Shown here in pieces: positions 21,834 to 32,965 of a stretch of DNA of 64,000 nt (positions within the stretch are counted from its first letter, which is position 1; every line of letters starts with the position of its first letter). The stretch is from contig NC_133238.1 in assembly GCF_040436345.1 (NCBI RefSeq), positions 7,938,150-8,002,149 on the forward strand, written 5' to 3'. The notes beneath the pieces are model-generated. The model did not search any database, had not been told where the DNA came from, and saw nothing but the letters and a program-made list of their open reading frames with translations. The position numbers and the translations under genes are program-made. This stretch comes from Pagrus major (lineage: Eukaryota; Chordata; Actinopteri; Spariformes; Sparidae).

Positions 21834-24704
21834 CTGCAGGTAGAGATAGAGGGAGATAGACACGGAGATGTGTAAAATATTATAGCTCCTGTTATTCACT
21901 AGGCACATCAGCGAGGTCTGTTCGCAGAGAACTTAACTGTCCTCAGATCCTTCAAACTCCTTAGTTTTATAACCCCTGCTATCAAGCAGGGGCAGAGGGA
22001 GAAAATAAAGCCTTGATCTCAGCAAACTGAATAAAAGGAAGTCCGTTCTCTTTAATACTTGCATCACTTCTTGTGTGGCATTAAAAAGCTCCCCAAACCA
22101 CTTTGCTTCAATTAAATGCGTATATGTTTTATGATTTGAACATAACCTTTCCTGCTTTGCTCAGCAAGGTTATGTGCTGCTACACCCCAGATGCTCACAA
22201 TCTATTTTCATACAGGTGCACAGAGAGCTATTCACTCACTGGGAGACTTCATTGAGACAGGACGCTTCCATTACACTGACCTCTGGGCACCTCTGCCCAT
22301 CTGAGTGCTTTTCATTACAGCTCCATCCCTGCTGACGAATAATGTTACCTTGATAGCTACTTTGCCCACTGCAGGCAAAACAAATTAGACTCCAGCCTGA
22401 GCTAAATGCCCAACACTGCCTGCTAGGCCGAATGCATGGCATGGCTCCATCACCCACATGAAAGCTCTGATTGATGACGAATTTGAAAGGGCTGAGTGCA
22501 GAGACGGAAAGCGAGAAGTGAGGGAAGACTTTAATGTTTCTTCTCAAGCTGGAGCACTTCTGTACAATGAGTCAGGAGGGTGGAAGACATGGAAGTGAGG
22601 TATTCTAGAGCCCCTGACTACTACAAGAAGGAGATAAGAGCTCCTGGCTCGTGAAGTAACAGCTCAACTCTAATGTTGTGCTTCAAGCTGCGAACCACTT
22701 CATCAATTAGAAGAATGTGGTCCTTGAACCGGACTTTCTTTGGACGTTGCAGCCTCATTTTACTGGAGACATGCTCAGTCATTTTACTTCAGGGTCAACT
22801 TCATATTTTTCCACTTTTTCCCAGTTTGGTGTGAAAGAAGTTCACTGAGATTTCTTCCTCATTCCAAGCACAATGGATGATTGTGTTTTCCTGGTTAGAT
22901 AGGATAATCCACAACAAACGATTTTCACTGGAATGACTTTCTGCCACAGAAATAGTCCCTATGGAAAGTATTATGATTTAAATTTTCAGTGTTTTCAGAA
23001 GGTAAATTCTATTCACCTACTTTGTCTGTGACAGCTCTCAGTCATCCAGGTTATGGTATGTACAGTATGTATACATATAGGTATGTATCTAGTGCCAAAC
23101 AAAGACAACTGTGGTCTTTAGCATTTAGATAGAGACTGATGACCAGCCAATCAGTGTCAGATATGTCCCATTCTGTTCTGGTCAAATTTATACGCATACC
23201 GCCTACCAGCACATATGGGACTGCCAGCCCAAACTGAAAGGAAGTAACAAAATAGTTTATACTGTTTACCTTAATTGTGTGCTCTTGTTTAATACCAGCT
23301 CAGTGTGAGAGTCTTTACTGCATTTTTCTGTAATTTACAGTCTGGCTTTTCTCCTCTCCTCTGCTGCCTGTTCAGGTTTCGCAGTCCACATGGACACAGA
23401 GTGGAGCAGAGATAGGAAGTTACTCCAGCTGATTAAAAGCTGTATTGTGATATAGATTTGTTGCACTGGTTTTTGTTTTGGGAAATGTCACTATGCTTTG
23501 GGAAAGTCAACACAGCGGGCTAGACTTAGGAATATAAAATGACACCATGGAGGCTCTGTGGTCTGAACCAGAGCAGCAAACTTTTTATTTGCTCACGTCA
23601 ATTGCAGTCCAGTTTATACCAGTATGCACTGCGTAAATGCAAGTAATGGAGCGCTTTATTTTGAAATTTGTTTTAGTGAAAGAAGGTCCTGTAACCTGGT
23701 GCAGTTTTGGAGCAAATTCAAGGGATACTTAACAGTCATTGTTTTATTATCAATATGCAATTAAATTTTTCATTACAGAAAGGTTATAAAGATGTCTGCC
23801 AACAAAATTGCAATCAGTGCACCTCTACACTTTTCTTTCACTACCGTAGTCTGAGGGTGGAGGCTAACGTAAACATAGCCTTTGCCTTTGAGGTAAACTC
23901 ATTAGAGGCACGAGTGGCGTTTGGACCTATGAGTTCCTGCCTTCATTATGAATCTGTACCCTTTGCTTTGTTGGGGCCACCTGCAGTGCAGAAGCTGTGA
24001 GGTGACCTGTCGAGACTACACAGAGTAGGACCTGAGGATGAGAGAGTCAGGTCAAAAAAAAGTAGAGCAGATGGGGTTCAAGAGGAGGGATTTTAAGATC
24101 AATTCTCAGTACTGTATCCCATTTTTTGAAGCTTTTAATATCCTCTCCATTTTACACTCCTGTCTCTCTCGGGGCTATGAGACTGTCAACAAGATTCACT
24201 CACTCCCCGTTGGGTAATCTTGATATTTGGCAAGTGCTCACTGCTCTGTACATGACACCACGTAATTAATCTAACTCGTTTTTATAAAGTGCAATTCATT
24301 TTACAGCATCAGGGACATGTAAAAATAATTGAAATGTAACCTCATAATCACTTAGTATAACTAACTCTGAGGCTTATATTCTGCTTCACGGTGACATAAA
24401 TCTCAGGCTCTGTTTTTCTCCGGTAGCATTTAAATGAAAGCTGTGTAGGCAGATCAAGCATTATTTCAGTGGAGCTGAGTCACTTGTCTGTAGTGAGGAA
24501 AGAGAGAGAGAGCGATAAGGGAGCGGGAGAGGCAGAGGGTGAATCTCGAAGGCGGAATGACCCTCGTCTTGCATCTTGAGGAGTCACTCCTTGCAGGTGA
24601 CGGGTGAGGTGTATCTGAGGGCGCAAAGCACCTCCAAAACTGCATCCAGCACTCCTCCGTCCCACACGCTGACTGTGAAGGTTCTCCTGGCACTCACTGC
24701 ACTT

Positions 24705-24735
24705 GGAGGGAGGGAGGGAGGGAGGGAGGGAGGGG
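24705..24735 (+). repeat. (GGGA)n microsatellite
   Basis: Seven GGGA-type units in an il1rapl1 intron; pyrimidine on the transcript strand. Confidence 0.9.
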
Positions 24736-25344
24736 TGGTGGGGAAATATATGCATGTGCATAGGGAGCCCACAGTTAGATTGTGAACTCTTGAACTCGCG
24801 GTGGAGAGCGCCAAGAGAGTTGGAGGCGTAATCTCTGGGATATCTCTGGGCTCCATTACAGTTAATGGAGAGTAGATTGGAGGTAACACACATACTTAAC
24901 TCGGAAGCTACATAAGCACATGAGGTGGACTGCTAATGAGTGGCTGAGCACTTCTTTTTACCATTTTGTTTTCCATAATTTAATTTAGCCAGAAGAATAT
25001 GGCATTGCATCAGACAGTGGAAAGTAGACTCCCTTAGAGATACAGTATGATTTACTGCACTCTGTGTTTATTATATTTAAATACTTTTTTTTTTGCATTT
25101 ACACTCACTTGTTAGTTTGTTTGGTACACACGCTCAAACAAATGCAGTCTAGTCTGCTGTCATTAAAACACTAAATATTAGTGTATATCTCTGAGTATAT
25201 CACAATGTAACAGCCAAAAAAATTTACCTTAAACACCTCTCTGAAACAGTTATAACAAAAACTGAACATGAAGGTAGTGCTCATTTTTATACTGCAGTAG
25301 TTTCAGCTAGGTGAAACTAATACACTGCCAACTGAGCATATACA

Positions 25345-25500
25345 GGGCTGCTACTGATGATAGTTGACATGATTAATCAATTCTTTAGTAAATAGGACAC
25401 TATAAGATGTACAGAAAGTTGTAAAGCAGTGAATCCTGACATTGTTTGGCATTTATGCTTGATAAATGACTTAAACAACTTGCACATCAGCAAATTGACT
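25345..25500 (+). repeat. Family A repeat, end portion
   Basis: Contains GTAAAGCAGTGAATCCTGAC and TTTGGCATTTATGCTTGATA followed by AAATGACTTAAACAA. The TTGGCATTT..TGCTT..AAATGACTT order is shared with the copy at 53460-53655. Confidence 0.5.
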
Positions 25501-28029
25501 CAATTCAGCACTAGGCATTTTTATATTCTGAAAATAAAGTGTCTATATATTTAAATGTGATAATCAATGTTTCACCCGCACGGAAGCTATTTAGTGTAAA
25601 CTTTTAATTTGTTGTCTTTCTTCTGTTGAATATGAAAACATCACTTTGGAACAACAAGACAACACTCGACCTTTCGATTATAAAAGAGCAACTACATGTC
25701 TACCACTGTATCTTAAATATGCAAATTTAACAGGATACATTACAGTTATTAATGCTCAGTATCACCAAACTAGAGTGAGCACAGACGGAGCCTCATAACT
25801 CCACGCCGCGCTGACATTCGTATTTATGGCAGAGTGTTGATGAGTTCCCACCTCCTTGACAAGCTTGCTCGGCTGTTGTCATCATGAAGCCTATTATTGA
25901 TTCCAGTGACACCCACACAATGTGACAACTGAGTGGTCTTTAACTAAATTGCGCTGCTGACAAATAGCTGACAGTCCCTCCTATTGTTACTTAAAGCTTA
26001 CAATTTTACATCTGGCAGAAGAGGGAGGCAGGCGTTCAATTAGCTCTTCGAGTGGCCACAATGAAGCACGAGCACTTTCTTGGCAGTGTGTACAGATTTA
26101 TGTTGCGGAAAAAGAAAAATCCCTGTTGCATCCGAGACTCTGGCTTGAGGGGCTTTATTAATGAAAAATGTGTGTGTGCAACTATATCTTACATGCAGCT
26201 ACTTCTCCCTGTAAGTGCAGCGGTTACCATAGAGATGGGATCTCGATTAACCTCCTCCTGCCAATGCTTAGCGACTGTTTTGTCTCCGCTCAACTGGCAA
26301 CCATCTACAGTTTGGTTCCTGTTATCCTTCACCATTCACCTGCAGTACACTATCATTGGTAGTCAGAGATGACTTCCAGGTGCGAACGTGTGCACGTGTG
26401 CCCGTCAGAGGTGGCAGTGAAGTGATCTAATCGACCGCGGCGTAAAGTATCAGGGGTCTCCTGAGAGCTCCAGAGGCAGCGTGCTGTGTCTTATTGAACC
26501 TGATCCCCTTATACTGGAGAACAAATTGAAAATCTGTTTCTCTCTCTTCAAGCACTCACTCGGGTGGCACAATTAAAGGAGACAATTGCTGTTTGGCATT
26601 AAGTTCAAGGCCCGACATTTTTTTCTTCCCTTTTTCAACACAACTGCCTCTGGGCCATCCATTACGGCAAAGCTCTGCTTTCCGGGGCCGGAAGCCCAAC
26701 ACAGCCAGAGGTAATGACTTTCATTGAAACGTCTGATGTAGCAGCCATCACAGTTAAGCAGAGCTGAGAGTGTATGAGGAGAGGAGCAGGGTACAGAATA
26801 CTTTTTACCTTTTAACGTTCATAACTCTCCCGCTGTCTTTCTTTCCTCTTCGTACAGTCCCTCAGCCGCTCTGAACTAATCTCATTTCCCCTGAATTCAC
26901 TGCTGCACTGCTACTTGAGAGACTCATTACAGGGGAATCAAATTAAAACTTGCTCCTTGTCTCAGTTTGATGCATTCTCAAACCAAGACTCATCCACCAG
27001 GCCCAATCAGAGTTTTTTCCCTCTCTTTTACTATTGCTGATGGGGCCTCAGAGTCAATGTTTCTGTCTGGCACAGGGACTGTGTTTGAATTTGCTTTATA
27101 GACAGTGTTCAGCAGAATAAAGTATCCTCTCACTCTTGCACTTGCTCATGTGCAGTTTGCATGCAGGTGCGTGGTAAACCATCAGCAGCAGACATTTGCA
27201 GGTTAGCTGCGTTCTCCAAGTTTGCCTCACCTTGTCACAATCTACTGTTAACTGTTTACAATCGTCACAATAAAGAATAAAATAATCATTGGCGCGAATG
27301 CTTTTCAGAGTTGTAAAATTGTGTCTGGAAGTATTATAAACTTCTGCACAGCTGGTAGCCTTTCGAATTCATGGATGTATAATTCACTTCCTTCTTCCTC
27401 ATCCTTTCACGATAGCAGGATGCTCACAATAAATAAAAACTGGCAGCTTGTTTGGGTGCAAAAAGCAGAGCCAAAGCATCGGTAAACAGGAGAGTCTGTT
27501 TCACTGTGTACAATGGCCTTTTCCTTATTCACTCCCCGACACTGCCATTGCTGCTTTATTCAGAGGCACTGACACCACAGTGAAGATTTTCTGCTGTCAC
27601 ACTCCATTGTAGCTGCTCTGGAAATATACAGGCTGGACGGAATAATATATACACCTCAGATAAAGCACTACAACTCTCCGTTACCTGATTTAGGATCATA
27701 CGCGTTGCTACTAAGGGGCTTCATATTAGGTTGAATGCCCGCTAGCAGAAGTCTGGTAATCAGCACTTTGAAATTAGACATGAACAACATGAAACAGCAC
27801 AAATCACAGCAGGTGCATCGGTCCAAAAGATATAGTAATGTATAACATTAACATATACTGAGCAGCAGATGGCATATTTGCAACTTGACAAATATCTAAC
27901 AATTTTCACATTCACATTATTTTGTGTTTTCGCTGGTTATCCCACAACCAAATGTACCCGGAAACACAAAGCACATCACCAGGAGCTGCTTTATTCACAG
28001 TGTTTAAGTGATCAAGGCCGCATTTTCTT

Positions 28030-28446
28030 TTAAAGCTAAACTCGGCAACTTTGCCTGTTGGGGGCTTGGAGACGCAGCGTGAGGGAACTGTTTGAAAACC
28101 TGAACTTCATTACCCAAAAGTTGCGCGTTGTGATGTCGGGAAACAGCACCCAGCGTGAGCATTTTTACAAGGCTGGCTTGTGATTAGTTTGTACAAGGAT
28201 GCAAATTTGACAAGAAAAGAAGCCACATCAAAGACTGGTGATTTGTTTGCTGCTGTTAAGGAGACCGTTTTCACAATATTCTGCATACAATTTCTTGATT
28301 TAACTCTTCCAGCGGGGTTGAGAAGATTCCCTGAAATTGACAACAGAATTTCTGAGTTGGGAACGATGGGAGGCTCTTTTCTGTGTCGTTTCGACTGATA
28401 AAACAGGTGCGTATTTACATAAAAATAGTGCCACATGCAGCTTTAA
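28030..28446. repeat. TTAAAGCT-ended MITE-like element
   Basis: The left end TTAAAGCTAAACTCGGC and the right end, inverted, TTAAAGCTGCATGTGGC share 12 of 17 positions, and TTAA sits at both borders. The interior is non-coding; frames of about 70-110 codons on both strands are by-products. Similar single ends (TTAAAGCTGCACTAA) occur near 53139-53153 and, inverted, at 45452-45466. Confidence 0.5.
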
Positions 28447-28686
28447 GATATGAAAAATAGCCCAGGTGTTCTCTGAGTAAAAATAAATATGCACGCAGAG
28501 CAGCGCTGATACTGCTCAGGTCTGGGAATTTGATTCCTTCTGAGGAAAGAAGGAATGCTTTCACAGCAGTGTAAAGCGCTTTAGAAATCATCCACTAAAC
28601 AGCAAACACTGTGGTATCACAGATTACGGAAGATTATTGTACGACGGTGTGAAGTAAATTTCGTCTTGCACCTTATCTCATCTTAC

Positions 28687-28830
28687 CTCCATCTATATCC
28701 TCACTGCCAAAGTGGTTCCTGTAGAAGAGCATGAGCTCGATCCTGTAGCACTTGTACAGTGTGACCAGACAGATCAGCAGCAGCAGGATGGCTCCCAGAC
28801 CTCCAGCCAGCTCCACCGTGTACATCAGCT
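28687..28830 (-). CDS. il1rapl1: il1rapl1 exon: transmembrane segment and juxtamembrane region
   Basis: Encodes [11 protein letters not shown], then the hydrophobic membrane span [20 protein letters not shown], then [17 protein letters not shown], ending one base into an Asp codon before a GGAG|GTAAGA donor. It passes the receptor through the plasma membrane and links Ig3 to the TIR domain. The end chosen, 28830, uses the second AG of a TTAGCAG tandem acceptor and gives the [12 protein letters not shown] junction known for mammals. The first AG (exon end 28833) adds one Ala and also keeps the frame. The polypyrimidine tract upstream is largely a (TCCC)n microsatellite. Confidence 0.95.
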
Positions 28831-28854
28831 CTGCTAATGAGGCGACACAACAAG

Positions 28855-28882
28855 AGGGAGGGAGGGAGGGAGGGAGGGAGAG
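28855..28882 (-). repeat. (GGGA)n microsatellite acting as polypyrimidine tract
   Basis: GGGA units on the + strand read as TCCC on the transcript strand. The tract ends about 20 bases before the tandem acceptor of the TM exon, where a polypyrimidine tract is expected. Confidence 0.85.
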
Positions 28883-30004
28883 AAACAAGGAATGGTTAAA
28901 GTGGTGCTAGATAACTGGCCGATCACACAAAGCATTCAGTATGAAAAAGGGTGTATATGGGCTGGGGTTGGAATATTTGGTTGATTAATAAGAAATGACC
29001 CTTGTCACTGTCACAATTATTATTTTAATGGGTTTTTTCTGGTCTTACTGGTGATATTTGATGCTGTAAAACTACAAAAACTCCTCACCTCTTCATCGTA
29101 TCTGTCATATCTTATGTATATTAATGTGTTGTTTCCGTGCAGTTTTGCTGGGTGCCCGTAGTTTTGGATGTACACCCCTTGTGTTCAATGCAAGGAAATA
29201 CATTTCTTTACAGATGGATAGAAAAGCCATTGAGAATGTGAGAGGGAATCTAATTTTCTCCGTTTTTATATGCGCATGGTACATTATCTAGACAGCAACA
29301 GGACCAATAATGTATGGTGACAAATGGCCTGCCAGGTGTGTAAACAGTTTTGTGAAATGTTTTGTTGAGAGACACATGAATCACCAACGTTATGCATGCA
29401 CTCTATATGTTACACAGCTAGCACGCAATTACTGTAAGCTTTGTTTATGCTGATTGTCTGTCCAATATCTAGGCAAAAGCTACAATTTTCAATCGTACTT
29501 GAGGCATATTTCGCAAACATATCATAGATCACAGGGGCTCCCACAGGAATTAATAAACTTTGGGGTGACCCACTCACGCAGACGGAGTTTCTTGGAAACG
29601 CAATGTTAAAGCCAGCCTGCATCTACAGGAGCCCGACCACCAATCTAACCACGGAACATAAATACATATGAATTAATGCGTAATGCAGTCACGATGGATG
29701 AGTAAAGTTACACGAGCAATTGTTCAAAGATTCTTTGCCGTGTGAATCTTTGCAGTACCTCCATATTTGCGTGAAAAAGGCTTAAAAGCATCTGTGGCTG
29801 TATTCATCCAGTGTGTGATTGGATTTTTCCTGCTTTTTTTTCACCCCATCTTTTCATGTTGCTCATGTTCTCATTGTGGCTGGATTGTATCCAGATGACA
29901 CATAACTCCAACCGGAATAAAAGTGTAACGACTTCTATACCCGTCACTTACTGCCTCCTGGCTTGATTGGATAATAAAAAAAGAAAAAAATCACATTGAG
30001 GCAA

Positions 30005-30900
30005 CCGGCGCGACAATAGCATGTGACAGATCAAACTGCCACCTTATGAAGATCGGTTACATGTGTGTACGGCTGCAGAGAGGTACGAGGCGAGGAAAAG
30101 CTCCGGGCTGTTAGCTGAACCGCCTGTTCGTCGACAGATCGAAGCACTCCGCTCTCCCCCGCCATCCGTCATCACTGTAGCCTGATGTGAACTCATGAAA
30201 AGCATCAGTGGGAGCTAAATTCAAAGTACTGCAGGACTTCACTTTAGATATTTTTGTTTTACAGGAAAGATTATTCTAAATCGTGTTACTTTAAGAAGAG
30301 GTCCACAAGACAAAGCTATTCAGTGGAAGCCAGACTAGTAGTGTTATTGAGGAGGATGAAAGGTGATATTTTACACTACAGGACAATGGACTCAACCATT
30401 AAGCTCCATGGTCTAGTAACTTGCCTTGAAAACTGAGTCGTTTGCTTTGTCTTTTCACGATCTTGTCTCTTTTTCAAGGCTTTTTTTCTTTTTTTACAGT
30501 GTTTTCTGTCGGATGTCACTCCATCTTTTGCAGTTCAACATTTCCTCTTGGCTACGCCTCGCAAAACCCGGGTGGTCAGCCTTCATTGGCTGACTAATGG
30601 ACAACAGTAAAAGGCTGGAATTGCTGCAGTACCGCACACACATACGCGCACACATAAACATGGACGGAGAGGACTTGCGCGCATCACCATCCATCACTGA
30701 TGCACATTTAACCTCGTTGGAGTGCGCGATGCCCATTCCACTGCAGCGGCCATCAGGCTGACAGCTCCCATGATGAAGGATGATGTTCTATAGAGCTAAC
30801 GAGCGTGGCCCGCGCCGCTTCATCACGCCTGTCTGGGTGACGACCTTCAGCCGAACCTACGGACGAACGGACGGACGCGCACGCACGCAAACGAAAGAGC
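30005..30900. promoter_or_regulatory. CpG-dense island within an il1rapl1 intron
   Basis: Two clusters, about 30005-30175 and 30540-30900, carry many CpGs (roughly 16 in the first 165 bases and 17 in 30781-30900), including an ACGG-rich run near 30860-30890. The surrounding intron is CpG-poor. It could be an intragenic promoter or enhancer, or a simple sequence expansion. No TATA box or exon is obvious beside it. Confidence 0.35.
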
Positions 30901-32348
30901 AAACAAACTCGAAGCACAATGAACACAGGTTTCCCTATCAAGTTTCTGACTTCCTCCTTTTGTCTCGTTTTCTTCCCTCTCAGCCTGGGACTAGTTCTGA
31001 ATTAGTTTACTTTGCTGAGAGAGGTGTAGCAGCTAACAAGTACTCCAAAAACCTGGATCTAAGCAACTCCAATTCTCCACTTTACTCTTCAATGTCCTCT
31101 CTGCCCTCCCGCCCCAGTGAACACTGCTTCTCTCCTCAGATATCTGGACAGTATAACGAGCCAGCTGCTCCTCAAGCAGCAGAGATTGCAGTGGAGGAGG
31201 CCAATTCTTCTCTGCCCTGGCATCCATATTGTAGCAGTGCTGCAGTGGGACGGATTAAGACAAATTAGCTTCTGACGACTAGAAGGCTGGATTTGATGGA
31301 GCCACATGGCATCGGGCGATTTATCACCGCTTTCTCTCCCTCTGTTTCTTCATCTCTCTCTATCTCTCTGTTGTCAAGGGAGGGAGACGAAAAAAGTGAA
31401 GCGGGAAAGGCAGAGTAGGAGTTGAATGGTAAAATAAAACAGAGGAGAGCACCAGTGAGAATTGTGAGAGCTGAGTTTGCTTGCTGCTTCCCATGTTCAC
31501 GAATCAAGAATCTTGTACAGTATTGGCAGCTGTCAACTAGTTGATGTTGCTGCTGTTGTGAGAGAAAAAATATCTGTGGATTTGTTGCTGCTGGAAAAAA
31601 GTTGGTCAGGAGGACTTGGAAAATCACAACTTCTCGTCTACAGGAAGTTGTATAAGAAGTGGAAATAGGGGCGCATCTCCGTGCTAACTTTACATACAAG
31701 TGCAGACATATTCTGATTGATGCACCACTGAGACGAGCAAATTCAAATCAAATTCAAATTTGTGTCGTGTGCTGTCTTCACCAACGAGGAGAAGTTTGAC
31801 TTATATAAAAAGGCAGCGTGAGCACAGACTGGCCTTGTGCTGCACCACACCGTGGATGCAGCAAATAAGAAGAAAAAAAAAAGAGGGAACTGGTTGATTT
31901 CTTGTAGACCTGCAATCCTGCGAGAACCAGGCTAATCTTCTCTGGTTTATTCTGAGATTCGACTGTGCAGCATAAACCCCTTTAATATAGCAAATGGAGG
32001 GGAACTGGGCTGCCATCAAAGCTGGATCCAAAGCTGCGAGCTTAAAAGAGAGGAAAAATATCTTACTATGTAAATGTATTCAACACTGACAACTTTAAGG
32101 ATGCAGAGACCCCCCTAGCCTCGCTAAAAAGTAAAAAATCTTGCTTATATAACCACACTGGAAAGTGTGCATCTCTGTTTGAAATCATCACGGAATCAAC
32201 TTTCAAACAGTCATCCTCAGCGAGGCAAAATCAGAGGAAAAACTCAAAAATGTTTGCTTGAATAAAAACACATGGACAAGGGGGAAGGCAGCAGTGATGA
32301 ATGATGAGAAAATGTCTGAGTGAAAGTTTGGTGATCAAAGAAGGATTC

Positions 32349-32377
32349 GTGTGTGTGTGTGTGCATGTGTGTGTGTG
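32349..32377 (+). repeat. (GT)n microsatellite
   Basis: A GT dinucleotide run interrupted once by GCAT. Confidence 0.85.
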
Positions 32378-32819
32378 ATGGGGGAGGTCATTGCCAGATA
32401 GTCAAACAGCTTGTCAGGAATCATAACACCGAAGGCTGCATCTCTCTCAAAGTGCTTTTTCTTTGCCTGCAAACTAATTCTTCCTCAGGCTGAGGTGGAT
32501 GAATAGGCTTTCTGCACTATCTACAATACTGTCCCATTTTTTTCTCTCCCTGAGGCGAGAAACAACTGGTCAAATCCCACAATCCCACTAGTTGTTCTTC
32601 TTTGTACTCCATAAATTGCTGCGAGAGATTCACTGTATTGTCAGAGCAAAGGCCTGGGGTATTAAACACTGCTTCTCACCTCCAAAGCTCTAACATGCCA
32701 TTATTAAATATCAAGGCTTTTTTATCCATCTGCTAGATTCATGGTAAAATACTGTATATGCTTTTATAATCATCTTACAAATGAACCTTAGTGCTGGTTT
32801 GTGTCCTCACTCGCCTCAC

Positions 32820-32965
32820 CTTTCTTGGTGAGCTGGATGTTGGCCTGTCGCCGCCCGTTGCCGTTCTCCACGTAGCATGAGTAGTTGCCGAGGTCGCTCT
32901 CCTCCAGAGAATCTATCGTCAGAGAGATGGAAACTTCCTGCTCGCCGAGGTGCTCCCGGATTGTC
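32820..32965 (-). CDS. il1rapl1: il1rapl1 exon: second half of Ig domain 3
   Basis: 146 bases from a CCCTGCAG acceptor to a AAAG|GTGAGG donor. The first base completes a Lys codon and the last begins the Glu (or Ala) codon of the TM exon. It encodes [39 protein letters not shown] and QANIQLTKK. The DLGNYSCYV stretch is the classic F-strand of an Ig fold; its Cys pairs with that of NLTC in the preceding exon. Two N-glycosylation sequons are visible across the domain (NLT and NYS). It lies outside the cell, next to the membrane, in the ectodomain that contacts PTP-delta. Confidence 0.96.

Larger units (their letters stand above)
21834..28686 (-). other. il1rapl1: il1rapl1 intron between TM exon and first TIR exon (6.9 kb)
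   Basis: No exon seen. Contents are a (GGGA)n at 24705-24735, a family A repeat end at 25345-25500 and a TTAAAGCT-ended element at 28030-28446. Open frames here have no supporting splice sites or family resemblance. Confidence 0.75.
28831..32819 (-). other. il1rapl1: il1rapl1 intron between Ig3 exon and TM exon (4.0 kb)
   Basis: No exon seen. It contains a CpG-dense stretch (30005-30900), a (GT)n at 32349-32377 and otherwise ordinary AT-rich sequence. Confidence 0.75.

Noticed and set aside
24480..24893. A 137-codon - strand frame
   Set aside because: It runs through the (GGGA)n microsatellite, producing a Pro/Ser repeat, and has no family resemblance.
30780..31268. A 162-codon + strand frame beside the CpG-dense stretch
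   Set aside because: Low-complexity Ser/Arg/Thr-rich composition, no recognisable domain, and no support beyond being open; CpG-rich sequence lacks stop codons by chance.
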